Source: Vigna angularis
Taxonomy: Eukaryota > Streptophyta > Magnoliopsida > Fabales > Fabaceae
Reading direction: 5' to 3'
Assembly (NCBI RefSeq): GCF_016808095.1
Contig: NC_068970.1
Location: 40,583,630-40,647,629, forward strand
DNA: 64,000 bases
Shown here: one piece after another, positions 22,219 to 48,789 of the stretch
Layout of the letters: each line of letters starts with the position of its first letter
Numbering within the stretch: position 1 is the stretch's first letter
The notes under the pieces: generated by a model
What the model saw: only the letters and a program-made list of their open reading frames with translations
What the model was told of the DNA's origin: nothing
Database searches by the model: none
Made by a program: the position numbers and the translations under genes

Positions 22219-22514
22219 AATAGTATAGGGTTTTATTTGAACAATATATTTAGACCTTGATTAACTTTAAACTTAGAATGAAATTTGAATCTAGAAAGAG
22301 TTGGGTTTGAAAAGAGGAAACACATGGTTTAAACCTTAATTTGGAGCACTAACTTAGAGAGTATGCTAGAGTTACTACTCTTCCTTTGTGCCTACAAGCA
22401 TAGAAGGTGTGGTTTACTTACGTGGCAAATCACACTTGTGACATGATTCCTTTTGGTTCCAAAATTTAATTTCTAAATTTTAATATTTTTTCTTTTTCTT
22501 TTTGGAGAAGAAGG

Positions 22515-25416
22515 ATTAAGACAAAATCATTTTCATATATCCATTTGGTGTTTTTGTCTATAGAAAAATGCCAATTGGATTGTGTAATGTTCTAACCACA
22601 TTTTAGAGGTGTATGCTAGTGTTAACACTTCGGCAAATGTAACGAATCGTATCAAGTAATAATAAATGGTAAGACCAAGTATCGTTTTCCAAGAGACTCA
22701 AGGCCTAAACAGTTATGTGATTTCTTGATTAAATAAGACTTGTAAACGAAATCATTGTGTTTATATTACGGAAAAGTAAACATGAATGCAAGTGTTGATC
22801 AATTGGATTGAAAGATGCAAAAGTGATTGATGTAAAATATGGAATAATTATGTTGTTGGGGTTTCCGACTTATCCTATCCACTCTCATGTATTTATGAAT
22901 TCATCTTTCTTCATTAATGTTAATGTCACTTTCTAATTTACCTTAAACCCGATGTCTCGGTGAAGAAAGCCTAATCCTAATTTCTAGTTCACAATGTCTT
23001 GTCTCCCTAGCAATTAATCATGCATTACATTCGCACAGAAGCTTAAAGGCAACCAATCCTCCTATTCCTATGTCTAGGTAATATTGCTTCCGGGAGAATT
23101 TCCCCAGTTCTAAATTTTCTCATATGTGTCCATAGTGACAAAATCAGTAATCATGCAATTGAATGAGTTAAACAAAGCATGCATAGAGCGTAGAGGAAAA
23201 ACCCTAACAATTAATGAAGTAAAGCATATATAATCAATAATCAATTCAATACATGAGAGTTTCAAAGGATTACATCGTTTCCCCAACAACAATGGAGGTT
23301 TAGTTCACCATAGACATAGTGAAACTAGATGAAAATAATGAAAAGAATGAAAGATAGAACCCTAAAAGTTGAAAATCGGAGCTTCCGCATTCAAAATCCG
23401 CCTCCGAGGGGTGAAAGGAGTGTAATTTCGCCTCTTTCTGTCCAAAGATATCAACCCTAGGTCGACTAAACCCTTATATAGTTTATATAAATAATAGAAA
23501 AGTGGCCCAGGCCCAAGTTGACAACGCTTAGCGGTAGGAATTGCGCTCAACGGTAAGTGCGGCACTCAGAGTGACGCTCAGCGATGGCGCATAGGCGTGA
23601 AACAATGCACTTAACAATAGACTTTGGCGCTCAACGGTAGAAATGCCGCTCAGCGGTGACTATGATACTTGGATTAGCCCTCAGCGATGGCGCTTAAGCA
23701 TCAGACAGAGAACTTCAACAGCAAGCATGGCGCTCAGCGGTGAAATGGCGTTGAGCGGTGGATGCGATTCTTCTGTTGTGCAATTTTCCTTCCTTTCCTG
23801 AGTCCAACTCCTTACTCCTTCAACTTCTTCATCCAATTCATCTTAATTCCTGTCAAAACAAGGAAAAACAAGCATAAAACCCATCCAACTCTCTTATTTC
23901 CACAACTTAAGAAAAAACATGATTCAAGCTAGTTTCTAAGTCATAAAGGGTGTTTTTGATGTCAAAATTAAGTATAAAAATAACGGTTTTAAAACCGTTA
24001 TCAGCTAGTAATTTTTTTAGATTTAGTTTAGAAGAACATTGAGATTTTCATGTATAACTTCTTTATTTTTTGATCATCATATGATTCATGTCTAGAAAAT
24101 CACAACACAATTTTGAAAAGGTGTGTAGAAAATTTTGATTCTTAATTAGAAAAAATTTCTTTTCATGTTGAAAGAAAAAATCATGCTTAGACACAAATCT
24201 CTAAAAAAGGCATTGAAGTTGATCCAATAAAAGTGGACATCATAGCAAAAATTCATCCTCCAACAAAATTCAAAGACATTAGAAGTTTCTTAGGACATGC
24301 TAAATTCTATAGAGGCTTCATACATGACTTTTCTATAACTGTTAAACCTCATATAAAGATTATAAATTCTCATTTAATGATGATTGTCTTGATGCTTTTT
24401 CACTTCTAAAGAAAAAATTGAGCTCAAAACCTATAATCATTACACATGATTGGAAATATAATTTTGAATTAATGTGTGATGCAACTGATTATATTGTAGG
24501 AGCTATTTTGGGATAGAGAAAGAACAAAAATTTTCATGTCATACATTATGCAAGCAAGGCTTTGAATGAAACTCAAGTGAATTATGCTACCACTTAGAAA
24601 AAGCTTCTTGCAATAGTATATGCCTAGAAAAGTTTTGTTCTTATCTAACTGGATCTCAAATCATAGTTTATACAAACTATGTTGCAATCAATTACCTCTT
24701 GACCAAATCTAATTCTAAACCAAGATTAATATTTGTTGTGAAAATCACGTGACAAACCACCTATAAAGGTTGTCAAATATAAAGGTAACCAATAAAGAAG
24801 AGGAAATTCTTGAAGAATTTAATGATGAAAAAGTTGTTTCCAGGTCAAGATAGAGATCTTGATTTGCTAATATGGCAAATTTCGAGGTCGTTGGATGCAT
24901 TATGGAAAAATACAATTAGAACTAGAAAAATAATATATTTATGATGCAAATTAGTCCATCTGAGATGATCCTCTTCTATTAAAAGTAGGAGTAGATAACT
25001 TGCTAAAAAGGTGCATTGTAGGCGAGGAAATTAAGAATATGTTATGACATTATCACAATTCACCTTATATAGGTGATTTCAATGGAGAAAGAATAGTAGT
25101 AAAGATCCTACAATTTGGTTTCTATTTCTAAAGATGCTTATGAGCATTGCTAAAGATGTGACAAATGTCAAACAATTGGAGGAATTTTAAGAATGAATGA
25201 GTTTCCTTGTAAAATGTTATAGAATTAGAGGTATTTGACTATTGGGTCATTCACGTGGTTGGCCCTCTGCCATTGTCCTACTCAAATGGATATAGCTTAG
25301 TAGTAGTAGACTATGTCTTAAAGTGGGTTGAAGAAAGTGCAATCCAAAAAGTTGATTCAAGGACAATGATTAAGTTCTTAAAAGGAAACACTTTCTACAA
25401 ATTTGGAACTCCATAA
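22515..25416 (+). pseudogene. Decayed Ty3-gypsy pol (RT, RNase H, integrase), split by a solo LTR
   Basis: Fragments in order on the plus strand. RT: YPFGVFVYRKMPIGLCN (about 22540-22600). After the solo LTR come an RT catalytic-loop remnant (IEIFMYNFFIF, about 24045) and KGIEVDPIKVDIIAKIHPP with IRSFLGHAKFYRGFI (24200-24330). RNase H: ELMCDATDY and NFHVIHYASKALNETQVNYA (24470-24590). Integrase zinc finger (CDKCQTIGGIL, about 25150-25190) and core (VDYVLKWVEESAIQK, about 25300-25350), ending near FGTP. Stops occur throughout and the YMDD-type motif is destroyed. The reading resumes exactly across the inserted LTR. Confidence 0.88.
22620..24003. mobile_element. Solo LTR of the Athila-like family inserted in gypsy pol
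   Basis: 1384 bp, TGTTAACAC...CCGTTATCA, flanked by perfect GCTAG duplications (22615-22619 and 24004-24008). It has the same termini and length as 15953-17336. From about 23515 to 23770 it carries a loose tandem of GGCGCTCAGCGGT units. No internal region remains, so it arose by recombination between the two LTRs of a full element. Confidence 0.95.
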
Positions 25417-25883
25417 ATGCTTTGTTGGTATCATGTGGCTCTAGAAAATTGTGGATGAATAAAGCTTGTATACAAGTTCAAACATTTTTCGTGAAAACAA
25501 ATAATCAAAGTAAAAGCATAGGGAAAGAGAAACACACAAATGATTTATACTGGTTGATTATCATAGAGGTTACATCCAAACACTTAAGCAACATGTTTCA
25601 TATATTTCACTAACAAATTCCCTTGACTAGAAACGAGCATTAATCTCTCTAGGTTACAATGAGTATAAACCTCTCCAAACTACAAAGAATATAAACCTTT
25701 TGAGTTACACTAATTACAAACATTTTCAAAATATCACCTTCTTAACCTACCCATGAGGTTAAGAACTAATAATTGAAAATTACAAGAAACACTTTCACAT
25801 AATACAATTCACTTCACAAGTTACAACTTCACTTCGTAAAAAATATTACAATATTTGTGCTCTCAACCCAACTCTCACAATTC

Positions 25884-25888
<5 letters not shown>
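25417..25888. other. Possible LTR remnant
   Basis: Sequence such as ATTTATACTGGTTGATTATC (near 25545) resembles the conserved leader found inside legume copia LTRs. No ends or duplications were found, so this stays tentative. Confidence 0.3.

Positions 25889-25959
<71 letters not shown>
25889..25959. repeat. (TA)n microsatellite
   Basis: About 70 bp of uninterrupted TA. The overlapping ORFs on both strands consist of Ile-Tyr repeats and are artefacts. Confidence 0.98.
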
Positions 25960-25964
<5 letters not shown>

Positions 25965-26833
25965 AATGACAATTCCCAAACTTCAACGCTTTTTATTCTT
26001 TGTACTGTGTTGCTTTTCAATCCAAAATTTTCTCATGTTTTAGTCAAAGTCTTATATCTTTAAGCTCTTCAGTTGGTCTTTGGATATTATCTTAAACTTT
26101 CGAATCGGCCTACATACGTCATGATGATACATGAGTGAATTGAACTACGTCAATTTTTTTTTGCAAAACTTAAATGATATAAAGTGTCTCAATTTCAACA
26201 TTTGGTTGCTTTTAATTTTATACATATAACCAAAATAAAAATATTTCAAAAAAAACAAATGATATAAAGAGATTAATATGTACATAATTTCTTATATATT
26301 AGTTCACTTCATCCCAGAGCTATATCCATTTGCTTAACAACATAAGTCAAACTCATACTAAAATAATAGTTTGTACAAACTCACAATCAATACAATGAAA
26401 ATAAACAAGAAATTTTGAACCCTACAATATTAGTTTACCCACTTAGTAACACTCCATTACTACGTTGTATTTGAAAACCATATCCGAGACAGAAACCCAA
26501 AAGTGAATATATAAAATGAAAACAATACCATATGAAACAAGATCAACAAAACATAAAAGAATAAACTAGGTTAATTTATTTCTTCTTAAACACAATATTA
26601 ATTTCAATTTTTTCACACAGAAAGCTTTAAGAACAATTTTAAAATAGTTTGCACTCTTTCTTAGTAGTAGAAATTGTTTTAGAAACTTTGATTCTGATAT
26701 TATGTCAAATGATTTTTAAATGAGAGAGTTATATAGATTTATCTCTATAATTTATCAGATAATATGTTAATTTCACTTACTTGTGAAATTAATCAATTAA
26801 CTCATCATTTAATATATTAAAATAATAAAGTCT
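25960..26833. other. AT-rich intergenic DNA
   Basis: No gene or element recognised on either strand up to the CACTA terminus at 26834. Confidence 0.45.
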
Positions 26834-27954
26834 CACTAGTGCAGAATTGACCTTTAACGTCACCACATAGACGTTAGTCCACAAAAGTCCCAACGTAAAT
26901 AATTGACTGATGGCATATCTGTAAATAAGTGAAACTGTAGACGTCCGTTGTGAAAGTTAATTATGAAAATTAATTATGTAGACTTCTTTGCACGTGTCTT
27001 AGCAAATTATGAAAATTAATTTTTTGAATGGGTAGGGCCTAACCTTGTGAGAGTTAAAAAACTTATATTGATGATTTTACGAACATAGTATGGATCGAAG
27101 CTGGATGAATGAACGTCGCATTAGTGAAGAATATGATAAGGGTGTTTCAGATTTCTTGCAATACGTTGATGACTGGAATGAGGTAATGACGTATACCTTG
27201 AATACATTACAAATCAAATTTATCTTCAAACATATATGAAACCATAATGAATCTTTCTTGAATTTTGCAGCGCTTCAAGAGTACATCGCCTATACCTGAG
27301 GACACAATTAGACAGATAAGGCAAGAGTGGACCACTTATCTTCTGCAAAGATGGAGTTAGGAATAGTTTTATTTGTTGTTGAACATTGCTTAGTTTTAGT
27401 TTAAGTTTTAAATTGATAGTTTTGGCAGTGGATTATATTTTACATTAAGTAGAACTTTGTTTATATGAAACGCATATGCATATTATTGCAAAATTGTTCT
27501 AGGACAATTTTCTGCTTTTCAGGTGTGGTTTTATTACAAAAATAAATTAATTTTTTTAAAAACAACGCCCAGTAGACGTCGGTTAGTGCACTGTCGAACG
27601 TCTATAGACGTCTGGCAGTGCACAAACCGACGTCCAACCCCCACCCCTAGCACAAGACAATTCAGGCATGTGGTCGTCGGGTGACACACCTCGGACGTGT
27701 GGATAGACGTCGGGGGAGGAGACGACGGACGTTTGTATAGACGTCTGACGGGACACATTGGACGTCTATATGGACGTCCGAGGGTGTATACCGGACGTCT
27801 GCATAGGCGTCGGGCCTGACACATCGGACGTTTATACACACGTCCGTTGTGGACCCCCCGACGTCTGAGTAACGTCACTCACAAAGATGTCGGGGGAAGG
27901 TCGGACGTCAAAAAGTCAAAAGAACGAACGTTTAAAGCTCTTTCTGCACTAGTG
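26834..27954 (+). mobile_element. Deleted CACTA (En/Spm-type) transposon, same family as 330-1566
   Basis: The ends are CACTAGTGCAGAATTGACC and, inverted, CACTAGTGCAGAAAGAGC, flanked by TCT duplications (26831-26833 and 27955-27957). The right 370 bp (27560-27930) is a dense array of GACGTC/GACGTCGGG motifs in both orientations. The left end has fewer. At 1121 bp it is an internal-deletion derivative, but unlike the 330-1566 copy it keeps a short spliced coding region (separate entry). Confidence 0.93.
27090..27360 (+). CDS. 60-residue spliced ORF with transposase-associated domain start
   Basis: Exon 1 (27090-27182) encodes MDRSWMNERRISEEYDKGV and then SDFLQYVDDWNE. A GTAATG donor and TTTTGCAG acceptor remove 88 bp, and exon 2 (27271-27360) continues in frame with RFKSTSPIPEDTIRQIRQEW and ends TTYLLQRWS. 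The first exon matches the beginning of the plant transposase-associated domain found at the N terminus of CACTA TNP2-type proteins (MDRSWM...EY..GV..F). The second exon looks like the C-terminal tail of a different CACTA gene, possibly the Ulp1-protease-like ORF; that is inference. The product would be a fusion of two ends made by internal deletion. Catalytic domains are absent. Confidence 0.6.
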
Positions 27955-29230
27955 TCTAAAGCCTTCATATATTTTACGTGATTTCTATATAAAAAATCAT
28001 ATAGACAAATTAAAACATAAATCTCATGCTCATAGTTCTAGTTGACTATAATCAATTAAAATGTTTTTTTTAATCATTATAAACTAGCTAAGAACATTCT
28101 AATAGATTAAAAACATTTTTTAATCCATTAAAAATCTGTTTGTCACCAAGACAATCTCTAATTAATTTTGACAAGATTTCTAATTGCAATTCTATAATCA
28201 AATCATGAAAGAGAAAGTTACAACAAATCTTAATCAACATAGTACATCTAGAAACACTTTTAGATTTTCATGATCAATTCCAACTTTCAAGTTCTTTGTG
28301 AGAGGTGTTGGATTCATCAGATGCACTATAGCTCCAACACATGCACACGTTTTAAAAGATTTTGAGGTAGACATTTCAATATGAGATCCTCTTGAAAGAA
28401 ATGAAGAGACAAACATTCTTCATAAGCATAAAATAAGCATTTGTTGTGTATCCTGAAATGCTTCAAACCATGTGTACTTATAATTTGTACAAGTAGAAGG
28501 TTATCAAACAAATTAAGCACGCCCTGGATTCAAGAAAAAACTTATTAGACAAAGTAAGCACATTTGCATTTGTCCAATCAAAAGCTTATTAGACAATATA
28601 TACTTAGCATCTTTCCAAGAAAAAACTCATTAAAGGAAGCATAGAGTAAAAATGCTTGTGTTTCTTAAGCCAAACCAAGTGCTTGCGTCAATCAAGACAT
28701 GATACTTATAAAATCGTTTTTCATACTTTAGTGTTGAGAACATAGTTAAAACCAAAGGGTCTATTTAATTTTGATCTAGCATTCTTCAATGCACACGTTG
28801 TTTGGACTCTTGGATATCTTCTTGGTACTTGCAATCTCTATATACTTGTCAAAATTCATTATATCTTATCAATGTGATCATAGATATCATAATATCTATT
28901 AAAAGACCCAAGCTCATTTGATATGGTCTAAAATATATTAAACATACTTTGTATGTCCTCATTTTGTTATATACTAAAGAGTTCGTAGAGACCGTAAGTA
29001 AACTTTCTCCTTATTTTAAAAATATTAATATTTCATATATAAATCTCATACTTATTAGATCAATTTTGAACCGGACAATAATAATATATTTTGAATTATT
29101 TTAAGCACTATTTATCCTAAAATATTAGGGTATAAAAAAAATAGATTTATAATTAAAAATAATAACAAAATGTAAAATTTTAAGGGTGGAATTGAATTAT
29201 TACTTAAATTTAGACAAAGAGGCTTTTTCG
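27955..29230. other. Intergenic DNA upstream of the helicase gene
   Basis: No coding region supported. The segment AAAAGCTTATTAGACAA and variants recur near 28535-28640. The last 60 bp before the helicase start (29230-29296) are less AT-rich and probably 5' UTR. Confidence 0.4.
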
Positions 29231-29296
29231 TTTGAACGCGCCTTCAACTTGTAGGGGTGAACAAAGCGCTCTACTAGCTTTCACGCGAGGAACAGG

Positions 29297-43046
<13,750 letters not shown>

Positions 43047-44228
43047 GCCTGAAAGGATGGCGCTCCAAATACACTGCGGAGATGATGCTAGCTTGTCAGG
43101 CATTCTTTTACAGGGGTGCAACTAATAAGGTTACCTGAACGGATGCAAGAGTCTAGATGAGCTGATGCTTTTGAGTTTTCCACGTTGTCACCAATTTTTG
43201 TGCTATGATGTTATCCCAGCTTCATTGTTCGCAAACATTAGAAAGTCATCAGAAGGTTTAGCACGAACCTGAGATTGGTCTCATGCCGTTCATGTAAGTT
43301 GATTGAGCGGCTGAAATGCATGTCATGTTTATGCTCTTGATTTGAATTATACCCAGAATGGAGAAAGGAAAAAGGAGAGGAAGGAAATGGGAGACAGAAA
43401 GTAGCAAGTCCGCTGACAAGTAAATGTTGATTAAACACTTGAGGGGTTTTGAAATGCAATCCTGGTTGCAGACATCAGACTGAGATAATACCTTTCAGTG
43501 GCTCATATTGCCTGAGAGTTCAATTTCATTGTTGTTTGATATTGGGCCTATTTGGATTGAGATAATGCCTAGCTGAGATTGCATTTGAAGTTAAACTTAC
43601 ACTATAGTAGTTATGTATATGAAACAAGGTCGATCCTTCTATATTAGGGTGTTGGTTCTCTACCCGATGATCAATTAAAGCTGAATGTATACTAATGTAG
43701 AATGTACTCGACGAAATGTCTCAATGAAATGCAAATGGTGAAAATGCAAAGCAAACAATGAACAACTTTTAAATGTTAAAACTAACCCAAACATGTACTA
43801 AGAACTGAATTATAACATCATAATTGCGAAATCACATATCAAACCAAAATCAGAAAATTGGTGCAGTGGTGTGTGGAAGCTTTTTCATGACGCAAAGCGT
43901 TTTTAATTTAATATATGACGCACTGTGTTATATTTACATAGAAATTCGATTTTTTTGGAAATCGAATTCTAAATTTCATTTGAGAAGTTTTTAATAAAAG
44001 TAGAAGTTGAAATTCGTTTGATAGAGACACGAATTCTACAAAGGATAAAATTGGCTTTTAACGTAGGTAAAATTTTTTTTTTACTTTTTACTTTAAAAGT
44101 CCTCATCATTTTTTTTTCCTTTTTTTCTTTGTCTTACTAGTCGTGCCCCTTCCCATTTGTTCTTCTTCTTATCTTTTCCATTTTTGTTCTTCTCTTCATG
44201 TTACTTTTGCATTATTAATGTTGGGAAA
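43047..44228. other. Helicase 3' flank and intergenic DNA
   Basis: The first 400-500 bp probably contain the helicase 3' UTR. The remainder is AT-rich, with the palindromic motif AAATTCGATTTTTTTGGAAA near 43942. No gene supported. Confidence 0.4.
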
Positions 44229-44690
44229 GTTAGTTAAAAACAATATCGACATCACTATTCAAGTATCTCAATTAATGTTGGTTGTCACTTTTGCACGGTT
44301 AATTTAGGTTTTTAGAGTGTTATTAAGATATAATAACTCTTGTAATTGGAATATAATAACTCTTGTAATTGGAATATAATAACTCTTGTAATTGGATGTA
44401 ATTTTTGCCTTTAGTGCGATTGAATGAGTTAGGACAATGTTAAAAGTATGTTAGGTGTTAAAAAAGTTAGTCAAAAACAACACCGACATCATTATTTAAG
44501 AGTTTCAATTAAGATTGATTGTCAATTTTGCGTTGCTAATTTAGGTCTTCAGAGTGTTATTAAGATATGATAACTCGTGTAATTTGATATAATTTTTGCT
44601 CTTAACACAGTGGAATCGATTAGGGCAAGGTTAAAAGTATGTTAGGTGTTTGAAAAGTTAGTCAAAAACAACACCGACATCATTATTTAA
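44229..44690. repeat. Two-and-a-bit-copy tandem repeat of 191/237 bp
   Basis: Units start with GTTAGT(C/T)AAAAACAACACC at 44229, 44466 and 44657. The first unit is 46 bp longer because a 23-bp subunit (ATAATAACTCTTGTAATTGG plus three bases) is present three times instead of once. No coding potential. Confidence 0.88.
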
Positions 44691-44799
44691 GTGTTTGAAA
44701 AATAAAGATACAATAATTAACTTTAATAAAGAACGAACTCCTTGACATTAGTGAATGAACCATTTTTATTAATTTTAACATAACTACCTTGTATAACAA

Positions 44800-45206
44800 A
44801 GTCCAAAAGCGGTTACTCAATATGACTACATCGAACGTTAAAACTAGTAATTAACTAATCATTCCCTATAATGGTCTTCACCTTCATCTCCTCCATATGC
44901 ACCGCAAGAAGTACCTATTTCGTTGTGGCTTTTGACAAAATAAAACGAGTTATCATAAGGTCCTCCAACATCGTGGGCCGAAGGTGGAGTAGGGGCATAA
45001 GCTCCAAACATGGTTGGCATGTCTAAATCAAAGAATGATGAAATGGAATGTCTTCTTGCATCAATAGTTGGCTTTGCATGAGGAGTGTTTGATGGTCCCT
45101 ACTGTCATGTTGTTCAGGAGAATGGTTGACAACATATCCTTCGTTTTCTAATCCTTAGGATCATTTCCTCGAGTCTTGCTAAGATCTATACTTGTGAGAT
45201 TAGCTT
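44800..45206 (-). other. Interior next to an LTR; possible coding fragment
   Basis: The minus strand has TGGTATCAAAGC (about 45207-45218), a slightly altered tRNA-Met primer site, so this is the start of a retrotransposon interior. Further in, one minus-strand frame reads PTMFGAYAPTPPSAHDVGGP and then GTSCGAYGGDEGEDHYREW before a stop near 44860. I do not recognise this peptide. Confidence 0.35.
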
Positions 45207-45218
45207 TGATACCAACTA

Positions 45219-46800
45219 AAATACCTAAAAACACTAGAAGGGGGGCGGGTGGGGGAGGTTGAATAATGTTAATGGAAAACTCTTTCACAACCTTTCTGAT
45301 ATAGAACTTTCATCGAGTACAATTTTTTTCAAGTAAGTTGATAAACGCTCAACCTTGCGATTAGTTTCAAATAATAAATTTCTTTCAAGTGTTGTTCAAA
45401 ATATACGTTGTAGTATTTGTAAAGACTGCATTTTAATGAAAATCATTTAATATAGGAAGCTCTTATATTTAAAACTAAAATGCAACTGCAGCTTTTATAT
45501 TTAAAACTAAAATGCAACTGCAAGTTTTATAAGAGAAACATTGTAAATACATAAATATTTTTTTTACCGGTTCACTCCAACTGAGCTACGTCTAGTCTCC
45601 TCTAACCTTAGAGGCTTCCACTATAATTTTCAACAAGATTACAACTAAGTATTCTCATCATTCCTAGTATCCCTAGGCACTCTTGGTATCTCCTGCTACA
45701 CTGCTTAGATGATTTTCACTCAGTCCTAGTTGTGCAATATTCTTTACCACTCTTGGTATCTCGAGTTAGCGAATAACTCCTACTATCCTAGACTAGTTGA
45801 GTTTCACCCACTTCGGGTTTCTACTATACAATCCTAGTATCCCTCGATACACTGTCTAGTTATCCTTAACTCGCCTAATTTAAACAACAAGTGTTTTAAT
45901 TCTCTTCATAATTTGCAATAAATTAATTGCTTACAAGTCGTTAGACGATTACTCCCACAGAGAGGATATGTTTTCAATACAATACCTTCTACAGACTCGA
46001 TGAATGTTTTTTCCCTTTTCTCTTTTCTCTCTACTTATAAATCGTAAGCAAATAATACAATGACGCTTGAGAGTGTTTCTTGACTTGTTTTTTCTCTGAT
46101 ATTCTCTTTAAGCTTGAGCTTCTTTATGCTTTTCTCTAAATGATTTTTTTCTTCTCTTCTTAGGATGATATTCTTTTTGTAAGCTATCCTCTTGATTCTT
46201 TCTTGGAATCGTCTTCTATTTAAAGGCTTCTCAGAAGATATTTGTTAGACTTAGCTTTTTTACCTTGAATGTTGTGTCTTCTCTGTCTTGTTGTCAGAAG
46301 TAGCGGTTGGTTAAGATCAAAATGTCAGAACAAACTTGCTTTTTCAGTACTTTGATTAAAGTAGGTGGTACTATTTTTCTGGAACGACTTTTGATTAAGA
46401 GAACATTCCTTGAATGTCTTCTTTGTCTCTAACGTTCACTTTTGATATATTTCTAAACGTTTTTCGAAGGGTGATATTTTTGTTGTAAGTTATCCTCTTG
46501 ATTCTTTCTTTGAATCATATTCTATTTAAAGGCTCTTCAAAAGATATCTATTAGACCGACCTCTTAGCTTTGAATCTTGTGTCTTCTTTGTCTTGTCATG
46601 TGAAGTAGGCATTAGTTAAAGTGAACTTATCAAAGCAGACTTGCTTTTTTGTACTTTGTTAGAAGTAGGTTGTACTGTCTTTAAGGCACAACTTCACATG
46701 AAGAGAACATTCCGTGAATGTTTTCTTTGGCTCTAACATCTACATCCGAAATATTTTAAATAAAGTAGGTGGATGTGTGTAGTAGTTTATCTGCATAAAA
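45219..46800 (-). mobile_element. LTR remnant of a copia-like element
   Basis: Lies directly next to the primer-like site on the minus strand and has LTR-style features: GGGGGCGGGTGGGGGAGGTT near 45240, the ACCGGTTCACTCC segment near 45570 common in legume copia LTRs, and no coding capacity. The far end could not be fixed and no duplication was found. Confidence 0.5.
46160..46755. repeat. Tandem duplication of about 300 bp
   Basis: 46160-46460 and 46462-46755 are diverged copies. Both contain GTAAG(C/T)TATCCTCTTGATTC near the start, TCTATTTAAAGGCT, and end with AAGAGAACATTCC(T/G)TGAATG and CTAAC. Confidence 0.82.
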
Positions 46801-47289
46801 TAGAGAAAATTGTGCATGTAGTAGATATGTTTTATCTCTTATCACTTTTGTTGTTTTTGAATGTTGAACATTTAATTACATTTAATACCTGTTCAGAAAA
46901 ACAAAGTGTTTTTTTCATTTTCTACTGTTGAGGTAGCGTTCATCATTTAAGCTTTTCTCTAAGATACCAAGCATTGGATAAGAACATCATCATTGGACAA
47001 AGTAAGGGGTTTAAATCATGGTATCGTCTAGTATGTTGTAAACACTTTTTGGGATATTGAATTTTTAGAGCAAGAGCGCTTAGCAAGTTTCAACTTCTAC
47101 ATGTTTTTGGATCTTTATTTAAGGCTTTCAAAGGGTTTAGCCAAAGACATTGTCTTGACACCTTTTCACTTTTAGAGTTCAACTGAATACTTTTGGGTAG
47201 TATAGCTTATGGGTTTAGCATAACTCTCATAGACGCTTTGACTTAGGAGTCATATAGCGTTGCGTCTGGATATTTTAACTAAGTTATTT

Positions 47290-48510
47290 TACGTTTCATA
47301 TATCCTAAGTATTTGATATTCCTTCAACCTTTATCCATTCACTATCCAAATTCTCTTTGTCTTTGGATCTTCAATTTCAATTGCTTAATATGGCCTCACA
47401 ATCTTGATTATAAATGGTCCAGACTATTTAGACTTCAATTTGACTAGGAATAATCTCAACCTAGATTTGTAAAGTAGGACAAGTTTATTCGGCCTAAATT
47501 CCCTTTTCATGATCTTTTTATCATGATAGGCCTTCACTTTGGACTTATAGATTCAGGTGGAGTCATAGGCTTGTGTTCTCAACTCCTCAAGCTCTTGTAA
47601 TTGCAACGTTCTCTTTTCTCCGACAACATTTGAGTCTAAATCAAGTGTCTTGAGAGCCCACTAGGTCTTATGCTTTAATTTAATAGGTAGATGATAGGCC
47701 TTTCCATAGAGTAATTGAAAAGGAGTTAGCCCTATGAAAGTCTTAAAAGTGGTTCTATAAGCCCATAAGGTATCATCCAACTTTAAAGACCAATCTCTTC
47801 TAAAGTTAAAGCTTATTTTCTCCATAATCTTTTTATCTCTATGTGGGATACTTTATTTGGCCATTTGTTTAAGGGTGATAAGTTGTGGCAACTTTGTGCT
47901 TAACATGATAGTGTTCTAATACACGTTTAAGCTATAGGATGCAAAAGTTGCTTCCTTCTTCATTGATCAACACTTTACAAGTACTGAATATGCTAAATAT
48001 GTTCTTTTTGAGGAATTTGATCACTATCCTTGCATTTGCACTCTGCACTACAAATGCTTACACCCATTTAGATACATAATCTACGACCACTAATATATAT
48101 TCGTGTGAATGAGACTTTGGCAATGGTCCAATGAATTCCATCCCCAAACAATCAAATAATTCAACCTTTATAATGTTCTGTAGAGGCATTTTGTGCCTCC
48201 TGATATGTTTCTAGTCCTTTGGCACTTGTCACATTTTCTACAATGATCAAAGGCATCTTAAAGAGTGAAGGCTAAAACAAACCTACTTGAAGGATCTTGC
48301 AACAGTCCTTTCACCCCTAAAGTGGTTTCCATACAGTGAATTGTGACAATGCCATAGGATATCTTTGATTTCACTTCCAAATATGAACCTTCACCATAAA
48401 CCATCTGCACAAATTTTAAACAAACAAGGGTCATCCCAAATGAATTGTCTTGCATCTTTAAGAAACCTTTGTTATTTATTCCATGTAAACTCTTGCAGAA
48501 TGACTGCAGC
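47290..48510 (-). pseudogene. Gypsy integrase
   Basis: Zinc-finger region around 48400-48260, with the frame broken. The core has [20 protein letters not shown] followed by VDYVSKWV (about 48145-48060). The C-terminal part is long and nearly intact: LKLDDTLWAYRTTFKTFIGL, TPFQLLYGKAYHLPIKLKHK, LQLQELEELRTQAYDSTW and YHDKKIMKREFRPNKLVLL. It ends in the basic SH3-like tail near 47390-47290. A few stops are present. Confidence 0.85.
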
Positions 48511-48789
48511 AACTTTGTAATTTACTATGTAAAAGGAAACCATGGTCTCTCCTTTACGGCAAAGTGTTTTTCATTAGAAAATTCTTCTTGTATTTCCAGC
48601 TCTTTCTTAGTTACATAAGCATTTTCTAATATGGATGGTGATCAACTACATAATTCTCGCTTCCTTTCTTTTCCTTGATCACCACATCAACTTTCTATAG
48701 AAGCAAAATCCATCTGTTGAGTATAGGCTTTGAGTCTTACTTCTTCATCAAGTATTTAATAACTGTGTGGTCTGTATAAACTGTGATTT

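Noticed and set aside
25829..26063. ORFs with long Ile-Tyr runs (also near 54299 and 56940)
   Set aside because: They are translations of (TA)n microsatellites.
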